Origin: Thiobaca trueperi
Lineage (GTDB): Bacteria; Pseudomonadota; Gammaproteobacteria; Chromatiales; Chromatiaceae
Length of the DNA stretch: 64,000 nucleotides
Direction of reading: 5' to 3'
Assembly (NCBI RefSeq): GCF_004342175.1
Contig: NZ_SMAO01000009.1
Span: 91,057 to 155,056, forward strand
In this document: piece by piece, positions 48,333 through 58,008 of the stretch
Layout: each line of letters starts with the position of its first letter
Numbering within the stretch: position 1 is the stretch's first letter
The notes under the pieces: model-generated
Seen by the model: only the letters and a program-made list of their open reading frames with translations
Told to the model about the DNA's origin: nothing
The model's database searches: none
Translations under genes and position numbers: made by a program

Positions 48333-48595
48333 ACTCTCGCCGCCGTTCCCTGCCCCCTCATCATCCCGGATGTGCATTGGGATACGTGCGGGGGCTGCTT
48401 TCCGGCCACTTCTGTCCCGCGAATATCGATAACAATGCAGATCTGTGACACAGATCTCATTCCTGACCCTGCCGGGCGCAACAAAGCGAACTAGTCTGCC
48501 AGTGAGGATCCGCTCCATTCACTCTGCGTCGTTGACTTTGGCATTGGTGTGTGGAACAGGGTTTTGGATCCATGGCGGTTACGGCGAGGTGCGCC

Positions 48596-50218
48596 ATGTC
48601 CTATCGCGCGGTCATCCTGTTCGCCAGTCTGCTGCTGGGTGGCGCCTGCATGGTCATCGCCCATCTGGCAGGCGATCTGGAGGAACGACGGCTGGCGGCG
48701 GATCTCGACCAGCAGGCGCTGCGACTCAAGACCGCGTTCGATGTCCTGCAGATCGAGCTGCAACATGAAATGGTCTCCATCGCGGACCTGCTGGCATCGG
48801 ATCAGGATGTCAGGCGACTGCTGGCCGAGGCCGCCGCCGCTGTGCAGGCTGAGGGCGGCGGGCGCGGCGGCGAGCGGGCGGCGCAGGTGCGCGAGACGCT
48901 CCGGCGCAGGATAGCGCCGCAATGGGAGACCCTGCATCAGGAAATCGGTTTGCAGCAGATTCATGTGCATCTGGCCCCGGAAACGACATCCTTTCTGCGC
49001 ATGCGTGCGCCCGAAGCCTTCGGCGATGCACTGCGGCGTTCTCGTCAACTGATCCCGGATGTGCAGCGCGATGGACAGCGGCGCAGCGGTTTCGAGATTG
49101 GCCCATCTTATGCTGGGGTACGGGGCGTGGTTCCTGTCTGGGCACCCGGCTCAGAATCAGGGGTGCTGATCGGCAGTCTTGAGGTTGGCGTCAGCTTTGC
49201 GGGACATGTCGAGCGTCTGAGCGGGCAGACAGGTGTCGGTTACGGCGTTCTGCTCAATCAGGAAGCGGTCGTTGAGACCATGCTCGAAACCTATCATCCG
49301 CCTCAGGTCACGGGCGGACTCCGTGGTGATTATCTGCTGGCGGCCTCCCGTCCCGAACTTGCCGACTGGCTCGCCCATTCCAGGATGCCGGACTACGCCG
49401 GCACCTATCGTGTGACAAGGCTGGACTGGCAGGGCCAGCTATTCCAGGTCATCCGTTTTCCGCTGCGCGATTATCTGGGGCAACTGGACGCCGCACGTCC
49501 GCCGGTCGGCTCGATCATTATCTGGCACAATGTCAGCGAACCGTGGCGAAAGCTGAAACACTTGCGTCAGCAGATCAACGGATTTTCCCTGGCGGGCTAT
49601 CTGGTCGCGCAGTCCCTGCTTTTGGGAGTGCTGTTTCTGTTGCGCCGCGAATGGCAGCGCCAGCTCGACGCACAGACCGCCGACCTGATCCAACTGGCGA
49701 CCACGGACGCGCTGACCGGGCTGTTCAACCGTCGCTATTTCCTGGAGCAACTGACTCAGCAACTCATGCGCCTCAGTCGTCTGCATGAGCCCTGCGCCTT
49801 GCTAATGGTCGATCTGGACTTCTTCAAGCGCGTCAACGACACCTATGGACATGCGACGGGCGACCGGGTGCTCCAGCACTTTACCGCTGTCGCACGCGGC
49901 GCCTTGCGCAAGATCGATCTGATCGGGCGCATCGGTGGCGAGGAATTCGCCGTTCTGTTGCCGGGCGTGAACGGGCAGGGGGCTTTGGACGCCGCCGAGC
50001 GACTGCGTCAGGCTGTCGCGGACACCGTGCTGAAAACAGAAGAGGACGCGATCCCGATCACCGTCAGCGTCGGCATGACCCTTCTCGACGGTGCTGATCG
50101 TGGCCCCGATGCGGCATTGCAGCGGGCGGATGCGGCGCTCTATCAGGCCAAGTCGGCAGGGCGCAACCGGGTCGGGATCGCCCTGCCAAAACAACCGGGC
50201 CGCTTGCCCGGCGCATGA
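48596..50218 (+). CDS. Membrane-bound diguanylate cyclase with periplasmic sensor
   Basis: Makes c-di-GMP. 540 residues: an N-terminal membrane helix (about 5-25), a periplasmic sensor of roughly 300 residues in the double-Cache style (EVGVSFAGHVERLSG, GYGVLLNQEAVVE), a second membrane helix near 335-355, and a C-terminal GGDEF domain with an intact active site GGEEF (about 447-451) and an RxxD inhibitory site (RKID) five residues before it. The sensor style resembles Cache receptors for small metabolites. The ATG at 48596 follows GAGG by 8 bases and is preferred to 48551 and 48572. Unlike the protein at 24761 this one should be active. Confidence 0.9.
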   Translation: MSYRAVILFASLLLGGACMVIAHLAGDLEERRLAADLDQQALRLKTAFDVLQIELQHEMVSIADLLASDQDVRRLLAEAAAAVQAEGGGRGGERAAQVRETLRRRIAPQWETLHQEIGLQQIHVHLAPETTSFLRMRAPEAFGDALRRSRQLIPDVQRDGQRRSGFEIGPSYAGVRGVVPVWAPGSESGVLIGSLEVGVSFAGHVERLSGQTGVGYGVLLNQEAVVETMLETYHPPQVTGGLRGDYLLAASRPELADWLAHSRMPDYAGTYRVTRLDWQGQLFQVIRFPLRDYLGQLDAARPPVGSIIIWHNVSEPWRKLKHLRQQINGFSLAGYLVAQSLLLGVLFLLRREWQRQLDAQTADLIQLATTDALTGLFNRRYFLEQLTQQLMRLSRLHEPCALLMVDLDFFKRVNDTYGHATGDRVLQHFTAVARGALRKIDLIGRIGGEEFAVLLPGVNGQGALDAAERLRQAVADTVLKTEEDAIPITVSVGMTLLDGADRGPDAALQRADAALYQAKSAGRNRVGIALPKQPGRLPGA

Positions 50219-50455
50219 CGTACAGCTAAGATCCACGCCCTGCGACGTCTGGTCGATAGAGGCGCCGCATGATGCGACCGCCCCGCGTCAACCTGCGGCC
50301 TGGACTCACACCCTGTTCCACCGAGCGCCTGAATTGATCACAGCCCTGTCACAGCGGCGACCGTTCTGCCGCCTGGCGTGCGACTTCCGCCGCACCGAAC
50401 CGCTTCTCAGCGTCCCTCCGCGACGCGCCTAACTCCCTATATGAATGGACGGCTC

Positions 50456-53050
50456 ATGAATACCACCCACCGCAAACCCCTGCCCGGCACTCATCTGGAT
50501 TACTTCGACGCCTGCGCAGCGGTCGAGTCGATCAAGCCCGGCGCCTATGCGACCCTGCCCTATACCTCGCGCGTGCTGGCCGAGAATCTGGTGCGTCGCT
50601 GCGACCCGGCCAATCTGACCGATGCGCTCCGGCAGCTCATCGAGCGCAGGCGCGAGATCGATTTCCCCTGGTTCCCGGCGCGCGTGGTCTGTCACGACAT
50701 CCTGGGCCAGACCGCGCTGGTCGATCTGGCGGGGCTCCGCGACGCCATCGCCGATCAGGGCGGCGACCCGGCCAAGGTCAATCCGGTGGTGCCGGTGCAG
50801 TTGATCGTCGATCACTCGCTGGCCGTCGAGTGCGGCGGCTATGACCCCGATGCCTTCGCCAAGAACCGGGCCATCGAAGACCGGCGCAACGAAGACCGCT
50901 TCCACTTCATCAACTGGACCAAGCTCGCGTTCGACAATGTCGACGTGATCCCCGCCGGCAACGGCATCATGCACCAGATCAACCTGGAGCGGATGAGCCC
51001 GGTGATCCACGCCAAAGACGGCGTGGCCTTCCCGGATACACTGGTGGGCACCGACAGCCATACCCCGCATGTCGATGCGCTGGGCGTCATCGCCATCGGC
51101 GTCGGCGGACTGGAGGCCGAGAACGTGATGCTGGGCCGCGCCTCCTGGATGCGTCTGCCCGAGATCATCGGTGTCGAGCTGACCGGCAGGCCGCAGCCCG
51201 GCATCACCGCCACCGACGTGGTGCTGGCCCTGACCGAGTTCCTGCGCAAGGAAAAGGTGGTCGGCGCCTATCTGGAGTTCCACGGCGAGGGCGCCGCGGC
51301 GCTGACCATCGGCGACCGCGCCAGCATCTCCAACATGTGCCCCGAGTACGGCGCCACCGCCGCGCTCTTCCACATCGACGGCCAGACCATCGACTATTTG
51401 CGACTCACCGGCCGCGACGACGCCCAGGTGAAGCTGGTCGAGACCTACGCCAAGGAGGCCGGACTCTGGGCCGACAGCCTGAAGGACGCCCAGTACGAGC
51501 GCACGCTGTCGTTCGACCTGTCGAGCGTGGTCCGCAACCTGGCCGGTCCGTCCAACCCGCACGCCCGCGTGGCCACCACCGACCTGGCGGCCAAGGGCAT
51601 CGCCGGCCAGTGGGAAGAGGTCCCGGGCCAGATGCCGGACGGCGCGGTCATCATCGCCGCCATCACCAGCTGCACCAACACCAGCAACCCGCGCAACGTC
51701 ATCGCCGCCGGCCTGCTGGCGCGTAACGCCAACCGACTGGGTCTGACCCGCAAGCCCTGGGTCAAGAGTTCACTCGCACCCGGCTCCAAGACCGTCCCCA
51801 TGTATCTGCAGGAGGCCGGTCTGCTGTCCGAGCTGGAGCAGCTCGGTTTCGGCATCGTCGCCTTCGCCTGCACCACCTGCAACGGCATGTCCGGCGCCCT
51901 GGATCCGGCGATCCAGCAGGAGATCATCGACCGCGACCTCTATGCCACCGCCGTGCTCTCCGGCAACCGCAACTTCGACGGCCGCATCCACCCCTACGCC
52001 AAGCAGGCCTTCCTGGCCTCGCCGCCGCTGGTCGTCGCCTATGCCATCGCCGGCACCATCCGCTTCGACATCGAGAAGGACGTGCTGGGCGTGGTCGACG
52101 GCCGGGAGATCCGGCTGAAAGACATCTGGCCGACCGACGCCGAGATCGACGCCGCCGTCGCCGCCAGCGTCAAGCCGGAGCAGTTCCGTCAGGTCTACGA
52201 GCCGATGTTCGCCATCTCCGCCGCGAGCGGCGAGCGGGTCAGCCCGCTCTACGACTGGCGTCCGCAGAGCACCTACATCCGCCGCCCGCCCTACTGGGAA
52301 GGCGCGCTGGCCGGTGAGCGCACCCTGAAGGGCATGCGTCCGCTGGCGGTGCTGCCGGACAACATCACCACCGACCACCTGTCGCCGTCCAATGCCATCA
52401 TGCTGGATAGCGCAGCCGGCGAATATCTGGCGAAGATGGGTCTGCCGGAAGAGGACTTTAACTCCTACGCGACGCATCGCGGCGACCACCTGACCGCGCA
52501 GCGCGCGACCTTCGCCAACCCCAAGCTGTTCAACGAGATGGTGCGCGACGCGGACGGCAAGGTGAAGCAGGGTTCGCTGGCCCGCATCGAACCAGAGGGC
52601 CAGGTCACCCGCATGTGGGAGGCGATCGAGACCTACATGGAGCGCAAGCAGCCGCTGATCATCATCGCCGGCGCCGACTACGGTCAGGGCTCGTCGCGCG
52701 ACTGGGCGGCCAAGGGCGTGCGTCTGGCGGGCGTCGAGGCGATCGTCGCCGAGGGCTTCGAGCGCATCCACCGCACCAACCTGATCGGCATGGGCGTGCT
52801 GCCGCTGCAGTTCAAGGCGGGCGTGAATCGCAACACGCTGGCGATCGACGGCACCGAGACCTATGACGTGATCGGCGAGCGCACGCCGCGCGCTGACCTG
52901 ACGCTGGTCATCCATCGCAAGAACGGCGAGCGCGTCGAAGTGCCGGTGACCTGCCGTCTGGATACTGCGGAAGAGGTCTCGATTTACGAGGCTGGTGGCG
53001 TGCTGCAACGCTTTGCGCAGGATTTCCTGGAATCGACCAAAGCGGCTTGA
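50456..53050 (+). CDS. acnD: Fe/S-dependent 2-methylisocitrate dehydratase AcnD
   Basis: Dehydrates 2-methylcitrate in the methylcitrate cycle for propionate. 864 residues. Starts MNTTHRKPLPGTHLDYFDA like AcnD rather than AcnA. The cluster ligands appear in ITSCTNTSNPRNV (about 405) and FACTTCNGMSG (about 471), with GTDSHTPHVDALG and the swivel-domain DYGQGSSRDWAAKGVRLAG. The next gene is prpF, the partner isomerase, which supports AcnD. prpB and prpC are not in the window. The ATG at 50456 was chosen over the upstream frame from 50378; the preceding 50219-50455 holds nothing else seen. Confidence 0.94.
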   Translation: MNTTHRKPLPGTHLDYFDACAAVESIKPGAYATLPYTSRVLAENLVRRCDPANLTDALRQLIERRREIDFPWFPARVVCHDILGQTALVDLAGLRDAIADQGGDPAKVNPVVPVQLIVDHSLAVECGGYDPDAFAKNRAIEDRRNEDRFHFINWTKLAFDNVDVIPAGNGIMHQINLERMSPVIHAKDGVAFPDTLVGTDSHTPHVDALGVIAIGVGGLEAENVMLGRASWMRLPEIIGVELTGRPQPGITATDVVLALTEFLRKEKVVGAYLEFHGEGAAALTIGDRASISNMCPEYGATAALFHIDGQTIDYLRLTGRDDAQVKLVETYAKEAGLWADSLKDAQYERTLSFDLSSVVRNLAGPSNPHARVATTDLAAKGIAGQWEEVPGQMPDGAVIIAAITSCTNTSNPRNVIAAGLLARNANRLGLTRKPWVKSSLAPGSKTVPMYLQEAGLLSELEQLGFGIVAFACTTCNGMSGALDPAIQQEIIDRDLYATAVLSGNRNFDGRIHPYAKQAFLASPPLVVAYAIAGTIRFDIEKDVLGVVDGREIRLKDIWPTDAEIDAAVAASVKPEQFRQVYEPMFAISAASGERVSPLYDWRPQSTYIRRPPYWEGALAGERTLKGMRPLAVLPDNITTDHLSPSNAIMLDSAAGEYLAKMGLPEEDFNSYATHRGDHLTAQRATFANPKLFNEMVRDADGKVKQGSLARIEPEGQVTRMWEAIETYMERKQPLIIIAGADYGQGSSRDWAAKGVRLAGVEAIVAEGFERIHRTNLIGMGVLPLQFKAGVNRNTLAIDGTETYDVIGERTPRADLTLVIHRKNGERVEVPVTCRLDTAEEVSIYEAGGVLQRFAQDFLESTKAA

Positions 53051-53054
53051 AAAA

Positions 53055-53175
53055 GGCCCCTCTCCCGCAAGGGGAAAGGGGAGCAATACGGATAGAATTT
53101 GCCTCCCGACCTCGCGCAAGGCACCGTAAATAGCCCCTCTCCCCTCGCGGGAGAGGGGTTGGGGAGAGGGGGAGA
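53055..53175. repeat. CCCCTCTCCC palindromic repeats between acnD and prpF
   Basis: Two related palindromes: CCCCTCTCCCGCAAGGGGAA (53057-53076 and following) and GCCCCTCTCCCCTCGCGGG with GAGAGGGGTTGGGGAGAGGG (53133-53175). Same family as the copy inside menD. They may affect the acnD-prpF transcript. Confidence 0.8.
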
Positions 53176-53215
53176 GAAAGCAAACCGCACCAACGCATCA
53201 AGGAATCTCAACCCA

Positions 53216-54409
53216 ATGACCCACACCCCCCAGATCAAAATCCCCGCCACCTACATGCGTGGCGGCACCAGCAAAGGCGTCTTCTTCCGTCTGCAAGACC
53301 TGCCCGAGCCCTGTCAGACGCCGGGCGCGGCGCGCGATGCGCTGCTACTGCGCGTCATCGGCAGCCCCGACCCTTACGGCAAACAGATCGACGGCATGGG
53401 CGGGGCGACCTCCAGCACCAGCAAGACGGTCATCCTGTCGAAAAGCAGCAAGCCCGATCATGATGTTGATTACCTGTTCGGCCAGGTCTCCATCGACACC
53501 GCATTCGTCGACTGGAGCGGCAACTGCGGCAACCTGTCCGCCGCCGTTGGTTCGTTCGCCATCGCGTCCGGACTGGTCGATGCCGGCCGCATCCCGCAGA
53601 ACGGTATGGCGACCGTGCGGATCTGGCAGGCCAACATCGGCAAGACCATCATCGCGCACGTCCCCATCACCCATGGCGAAGTACAGGAGACGGGCGATTT
53701 CGAGCTGGATGGCGTGACCTTCCCGGCCGCTGAGGTCCAGCTCGAATTCCTGGATCCGGCCGATGAAGGCGAAGGCGAGGGGGGCGGCTCCATGTTCCCG
53801 ACCGGCAATCTGGTCGATGACCTGGAGGTGCCCGGCGTCGGGACGCTCAAGGCGACGCTCATCAATGCCGGCATCCCAACCATCTTCGTCAATGCCGAGG
53901 CCATCGGTTACACAGGGACCGAGTTGCAGGACGCCATCAACGGCGATCCCCAGGCACTCGCCATGTTCGAGACCATCCGCGCCTATGGTGCCGTGCGCAT
54001 GGGTCTCATCAAGGACATCAGTGAGGCCGCGAAGCGTCAGCACACCCCCAAGGTCGCCTTCGTCGCCCCGCCCGCCGATTATGTCGCCTCCAGTGGCAAA
54101 CGGATCGCCGCTGGCGATATTGATCTCCTGGTGCGCGCGCTCTCCATGGGCAAGCTGCATCACGCCATGATGGGCACGGCGGCGGTCGCCATTGGCACGG
54201 CGGCGGCGATTCCGGGTACGCTGGTCAACCTCGCGGCTGGCGGCGGCGCACGCACCGCTGTGCGCTTCGGCCATCCCTCGGGTACGCTGCGGGTGGGTGC
54301 GGAAGCGAGTCAGGTCAATGGCGACTGGACCGTGACCAAGGCCATTATGAGTCGCAGCGCGAGAGTCTTGATGGAGGGCTGGGTGCGCGTGCCGGGGGAT
54401 GCGTTCTAA
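53216..54409 (+). CDS. prpF: 2-methylaconitate cis-trans isomerase PrpF
   Basis: Works with AcnD to isomerise 2-methylaconitate in propionate catabolism. 397 residues, diaminopimelate-epimerase-like fold. Begins MTHTPQIKIPATYMRGGTSK with GVFFRLQDLP following, then GGATSSTSKTVILSKSS, VDWSGNCGNLSAAVGSFAI with the conserved cysteine, and the late NLAAGGGARTAVRFGHPSG. An AAGGA ribosome-binding site precedes the ATG; the frame upstream of it runs through a repeat and is not coding. It ends opposite the rlmB gene. Confidence 0.95.
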   Translation: MTHTPQIKIPATYMRGGTSKGVFFRLQDLPEPCQTPGAARDALLLRVIGSPDPYGKQIDGMGGATSSTSKTVILSKSSKPDHDVDYLFGQVSIDTAFVDWSGNCGNLSAAVGSFAIASGLVDAGRIPQNGMATVRIWQANIGKTIIAHVPITHGEVQETGDFELDGVTFPAAEVQLEFLDPADEGEGEGGGSMFPTGNLVDDLEVPGVGTLKATLINAGIPTIFVNAEAIGYTGTELQDAINGDPQALAMFETIRAYGAVRMGLIKDISEAAKRQHTPKVAFVAPPADYVASSGKRIAAGDIDLLVRALSMGKLHHAMMGTAAVAIGTAAAIPGTLVNLAAGGGARTAVRFGHPSGTLRVGAEASQVNGDWTVTKAIMSRSARVLMEGWVRVPGDAF

Positions 54410-54439
54410 AGGAATGTTGGCTGACTGGACTGAACAGGC

Positions 54440-54459
54440 GCCGGGCGAATACGCCCGGC
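54440..54459. terminator. Hairpin between convergent prpF and rlmB
   Basis: Perfect 8-bp stem GCCGGGCG / CGCCCGGC with a four-base AATA loop, no U-tract. Likely a bidirectional transcription barrier between two converging genes. Confidence 0.55.
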
Positions 54460-54496
54460 CAGCCCGAAGATCGATTTGGTCCAAACCGCGTCTTGC

Positions 54497-55237
54497 TCAA
54501 CGACGTTGGCGCAACGCCTCATAGAGACAGACCCCGGCGGCAACCGAGACATTGAGGCTCTCGACCTGGCCCAGCATGGGCAGCCGAACCAGGGCGTCGC
54601 AGCGTTCGCGGGTCAGACGCCGCAGGCCGCTGCCTTCGCTGCCCAGAACGAGCCCCAGCGGGCCGCGCAGATCGACCCCATACAGGTCTTCAGCCGCTTC
54701 GCCAGCGGTTCCGATCAGCCAGATTCCACGCTCCTTGAGCGCGTCCATGACGCGCGCCAGATTGGTGACCTGGATATAAGGCAGGGTTTCGGCCGCGCCG
54801 CTCGCGACCTTGCAGACCACGGGGGTCAGACCGACCGCATTGTCACGGGGCGCGATCACGGCCTGGACACCGGCTGCCTCGGCGGTGCGCAGACAGGCGC
54901 CCAGATTGTGCGGATCCTGCACCTCGTCGAGCAGCAGCAGAAAGGGCGGTGTCTGAAGCCGATCCAGCAGTGCGGTCAGATCCTGTTCAGCACGCGCAGC
55001 CGGCACGCGGACCCAGGCCAGCACGCCCTGATGATTGGCCCCCTCGGCGGCACCATCCAGTTCATCGCGGTCCACCTGACGCACCTTGACGCCGGCCTGA
55101 CGCGCCAGATCCGCGACTTCAGACAAACGCCGGTCACGCCGGGTGCGCTCCAGCCAGAGTTCGGCCACACCTTCTGTACCGAATTTGAGCGCGGCGCGGA
55201 CGCTGTGGATACCGGCGACGGATGCGAGGCCACTCAT
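54497..55237 (-). CDS. rlmB: 23S rRNA (guanosine-2'-O)-methyltransferase RlmB
   Basis: SpoU-family enzyme methylating G2251 of 23S rRNA. 246 residues. SPOUT motifs are clear: DPHNLGACLRTAEAAGVQAV, GLVLGSEGSGLRRLTRERCD and the VESLNVSVAAGVCLYEALRQ knot region; the N-terminal substrate domain has LWLERTRRDRRLSEV. It follows rnr on the same strand with two bases between stop and start, the usual rnr-rlmB operon. Confidence 0.97.
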   Translation of the reverse strand: MSGLASVAGIHSVRAALKFGTEGVAELWLERTRRDRRLSEVADLARQAGVKVRQVDRDELDGAAEGANHQGVLAWVRVPAARAEQDLTALLDRLQTPPFLLLLDEVQDPHNLGACLRTAEAAGVQAVIAPRDNAVGLTPVVCKVASGAAETLPYIQVTNLARVMDALKERGIWLIGTAGEAAEDLYGVDLRGPLGLVLGSEGSGLRRLTRERCDALVRLPMLGQVESLNVSVAAGVCLYEALRQRR

Positions 55238-55239
55238 GC

Positions 55240-57645
55240 TCAGGACGCCGGGGTCGAGCCGGCCGGCTTGCGCTTGCGCCGGTTGCGCGAACGGGGCTTT
55301 TTGGCGTCAGCCGGCGCGGTCTCCTTTGCGGCAGGCACGGCGGCCTTGCGCGCACCTTGGGCGGCCGGTTTGCGGGCGGCCTGAGCAGTGGGCTGACGTT
55401 CGCCCTGATCGGCCGGTTTGCGTCCGCCCCGACTCGCGGGCTTGCGGGTGCCCGAGTCCGCCGATTGAGCCGGCACGAAATCGATCTTGCGATCATCCAG
55501 GTTCACGGCGGCGACCTGAATCCGCAGCCGGTCGCCCAGACGGTAGACTGTGCCGGTGCGCTCGCCATGCAGACGATGACCGATGGGGTCGAAATGATAA
55601 TAGTCGTTGTCGAGCGCCGTGATATGGACCAGACCATCCACATGCACCTCATCGAGTTCGACGAAGATGCCGAATGAATTGACGCTGGTGATGGTGCCGT
55701 CGAACTGTTCGCCGAGCTTGTCCTGCATGAACTCGCATTTGAGCCAGTCCTCGGCGTCGCGGGTCGCCTCGTCGGCGCGGCGCTCGGTGCCGGAGCACTG
55801 CTCGCCGATCTGCTGCAATTCGGTCGGGGAGTAATCCAGATCAACCGTCGTCCCGCCCGCAAGCAGATGCTTGATGAGACGATGGACCACCAGGTCCGGA
55901 TAACGTCGGATCGGCGAGGTGAAATGGGTATAGGCGTCGAAGGCCAGCCCGAAATGGCCGACGTTGTCCGAGCTGTACATGGCCTGACGCATGGAGCGCA
56001 GCAGCACGGTCTGGATCAGACGGCGATCCGGACGCTCTTTGATCTGTCCCAGGAGTTTGGCGTAATCCGCCGCCGTCGGTTTGGGACCACCGGGGAGTTT
56101 GAGCGCCAACTGGCCGAGAAACTCGCGCAGATCGGTCAGCTTTTCCTCGCTCGGCGTGTCGTGGACGCGATAGATGGCCGGGAGACGCTTGCGCTCGAAG
56201 AGACGCGCGGCGGCCACGTTGGCGGCCAGCATGCATTCCTCGATCAGTTTGTGCGCATCGTTGCGCACCAGCGGTGTGACGCCTGAGATACGCCCCTGAT
56301 CATTGAAGATGAATTTGGTTTCAGTGGTGTCGAAATCGATGGCGCCGCGCGCGACCCGCGCCGCGTGGAGCACCTGATAGAGCTGATAGAGCTCGTGCAG
56401 ATGCGGCAGCAGATCGGCGTACTGCTCGCAGAGCGCGCCGTCCCCATCGACCACCATGGCGGCGACCTGATCATAGGTCAGACGCGCCTGAGAGCGCATC
56501 ACGCCCTCGAAGAAGCGGGTGCGCGTGACTTTTCCTTCCCCATTGATGTAAAGCTCCGCCGTCATGCAGAGCCGATCCACATGAGGATTCAGCGAACAGA
56601 GCCCGTTCGACAGCACCTCCGGCAGCATGGGGATGACGCGATCCGGGAAATAAACCGAATTGCCGCGCGCCTGGGCCTCACGGTCCAGCGCCGTGCCGGG
56701 GATCACATAGCTGGAGACATCGGCGATGCAGACCAGGAGCTTCCAGCCCTTGGGCTTGCGTTCGCAGTAGACGGCATCGTCGAAATCACGCGCATCGGCC
56801 CCATCGATGGTCACCAGCGGCAGCTTGCGCAGGTCGGTGCGACCGGCCTTCGCGGCTTCCGGCACCTCGGCGGCGAGTCCGGCCACTTCCGCCTCGACCT
56901 CCACCGGCCAGTCCACCGGCAGATCGTGGGCGCGGATGGCGATGTCCGTTTCCATGCCCGCCGCCATATGGTTGCCGAGCACCTCCAGCACGCGCCCGAT
57001 CGGCGGGGTGCGCGAGGTCGGCTGATCGGTGATTTCGGCCACCACGATCTGGCCCTGCTCGGCCCCCTTGATCCAGTCGCTGGGGATGACGATGTCGTGG
57101 GTCAGACGCTTGTTGTCGGGCATCACGAAGCCGACCCCGCTCTCCTGATGAAAGCGTCCGACCACAGTGCGGGTGTTACGCTCCAGGATCTCCACCAGCG
57201 CCGCCTCCAGCCGCCCGCGCCGGTCGCGTCCGCTGACCCGTACCACCACCCGATCACCGTGGAAGAGCGCCCGCATTTCCTTGGGGTACAGATAGAGATC
57301 GTCGCCGCCTTCGTCCGGACGCACAAAGCCGAACCCATCCGCATGCCCGATCACCCGTCCCGCGATGAGATCACGCTTGTTGACCAGACAGAAGGCCTGA
57401 TTGCGATTGCGGACCAACTGGCCGTCGCGCACCATCGCGCCCAGACGGCGTTCCAGGGCGATCAGATCCTGCTCGTCGGTCAGGGCGAGAAGCGTCCCCA
57501 TCTCGTCGAACGATAGGGGCATGCCGTTGCTGGTCAGTGTCTCAAGAATGAATTCGCGACTGGGGATGGGATTGGCGTATTTCTTCGCCTCGCGCTGGCG
57601 ATGGGGGTCCGCGTCTCTGACGGTGGGCGATCGACGTTTTGCCAC
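55240..57645 (-). CDS. rnr: Ribonuclease R
   Basis: Processive 3'-5' exoribonuclease that degrades structured RNA. 801 residues. Cold-shock-like RNA-binding domains (GFGFVRPDEGGDDLYLYPKE, GVGFVMPDNKRL), the RNB catalytic core with IDGADARDFDDAVY and RRYPDLVVHRLIKHLL, an S1 domain (NSFGIFVELDEVHVDGLVHI) and a long Lys/Arg/Ala/Pro-rich C-terminal tail. Cotranscribed with rlmB. Divergent from the tRNA-Leu gene. Confidence 0.97.
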   Translation of the reverse strand: MAKRRSPTVRDADPHRQREAKKYANPIPSREFILETLTSNGMPLSFDEMGTLLALTDEQDLIALERRLGAMVRDGQLVRNRNQAFCLVNKRDLIAGRVIGHADGFGFVRPDEGGDDLYLYPKEMRALFHGDRVVVRVSGRDRRGRLEAALVEILERNTRTVVGRFHQESGVGFVMPDNKRLTHDIVIPSDWIKGAEQGQIVVAEITDQPTSRTPPIGRVLEVLGNHMAAGMETDIAIRAHDLPVDWPVEVEAEVAGLAAEVPEAAKAGRTDLRKLPLVTIDGADARDFDDAVYCERKPKGWKLLVCIADVSSYVIPGTALDREAQARGNSVYFPDRVIPMLPEVLSNGLCSLNPHVDRLCMTAELYINGEGKVTRTRFFEGVMRSQARLTYDQVAAMVVDGDGALCEQYADLLPHLHELYQLYQVLHAARVARGAIDFDTTETKFIFNDQGRISGVTPLVRNDAHKLIEECMLAANVAAARLFERKRLPAIYRVHDTPSEEKLTDLREFLGQLALKLPGGPKPTAADYAKLLGQIKERPDRRLIQTVLLRSMRQAMYSSDNVGHFGLAFDAYTHFTSPIRRYPDLVVHRLIKHLLAGGTTVDLDYSPTELQQIGEQCSGTERRADEATRDAEDWLKCEFMQDKLGEQFDGTITSVNSFGIFVELDEVHVDGLVHITALDNDYYHFDPIGHRLHGERTGTVYRLGDRLRIQVAAVNLDDRKIDFVPAQSADSGTRKPASRGGRKPADQGERQPTAQAARKPAAQGARKAAVPAAKETAPADAKKPRSRNRRKRKPAGSTPAS

Positions 57646-57684
57646 GTTCGTTCCTTGCTCCTGCTAAAAAATACTAGTGTAGCG

Positions 57685-57713
57685 TTGACAAGCCCGGCCT
57701 GTCTCACTAATAT
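57685..57713 (+). promoter_or_regulatory. Sigma-70 promoter of tRNA-Leu
   Basis: TTGACA (57685-57690), a 17-base spacer, then TAATAT (57708-57713), 50 bases before the tRNA. Close to the consensus in both hexamers and spacing, as is common for stable RNA genes. The rnr promoter, in the opposite direction, must lie in the same 118-base gap. Confidence 0.85.
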
Positions 57714-57763
57714 TCGCGCTCTCGCCAGGGTGAGACGCCATTCAGGCTCATCCCGACCCTCAA

Positions 57764-57850
57764 GCCGAGGTGGCGGAATTGGTAGACGCGCATGGTTCAG
57801 GTCCATGTGGGCGAAAGCTCGTGGAGGTTCGAGTCCTCTCCTCGGCACCA
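57764..57850 (+). tRNA. tRNA-Leu (CAG)
   Basis: Acceptor GCCGAGG / CCTCGGC, A73 and encoded CCA (57848-57850). The anticodon arm CATGG-TTCAGGT-CCATG carries anticodon CAG for leucine CUG codons; D-loop GGAATTGGTAGAC and T-loop GGTTCGAGTCC are standard; a long variable arm is present, as expected for tRNA-Leu. Confidence 0.97.
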
Positions 57851-57867
57851 TTTCTGTAAGACAAAGC

Positions 57868-57906
57868 AACCGTGCGATCAATCAGTGGTCGTTCACGGTT
57901 TTTTTG
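57868..57906 (+). terminator. Terminator after tRNA-Leu
   Basis: Stem AACCGTG / CACGGTT followed by a run of T (57899-57905). Loop is about 19 bases. Close behind the tRNA 3' end. Confidence 0.7.
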
Positions 57907-58008
57907 TGCGCGCGAATCCTGAAAAAGCGAAGCATCGAACTGACTCGAAACCCGGCGTCCTGCTCTGGACGCCGTTCAGGCGTGGATCGATCCGCTCAGA
58001 CTGAGCCA

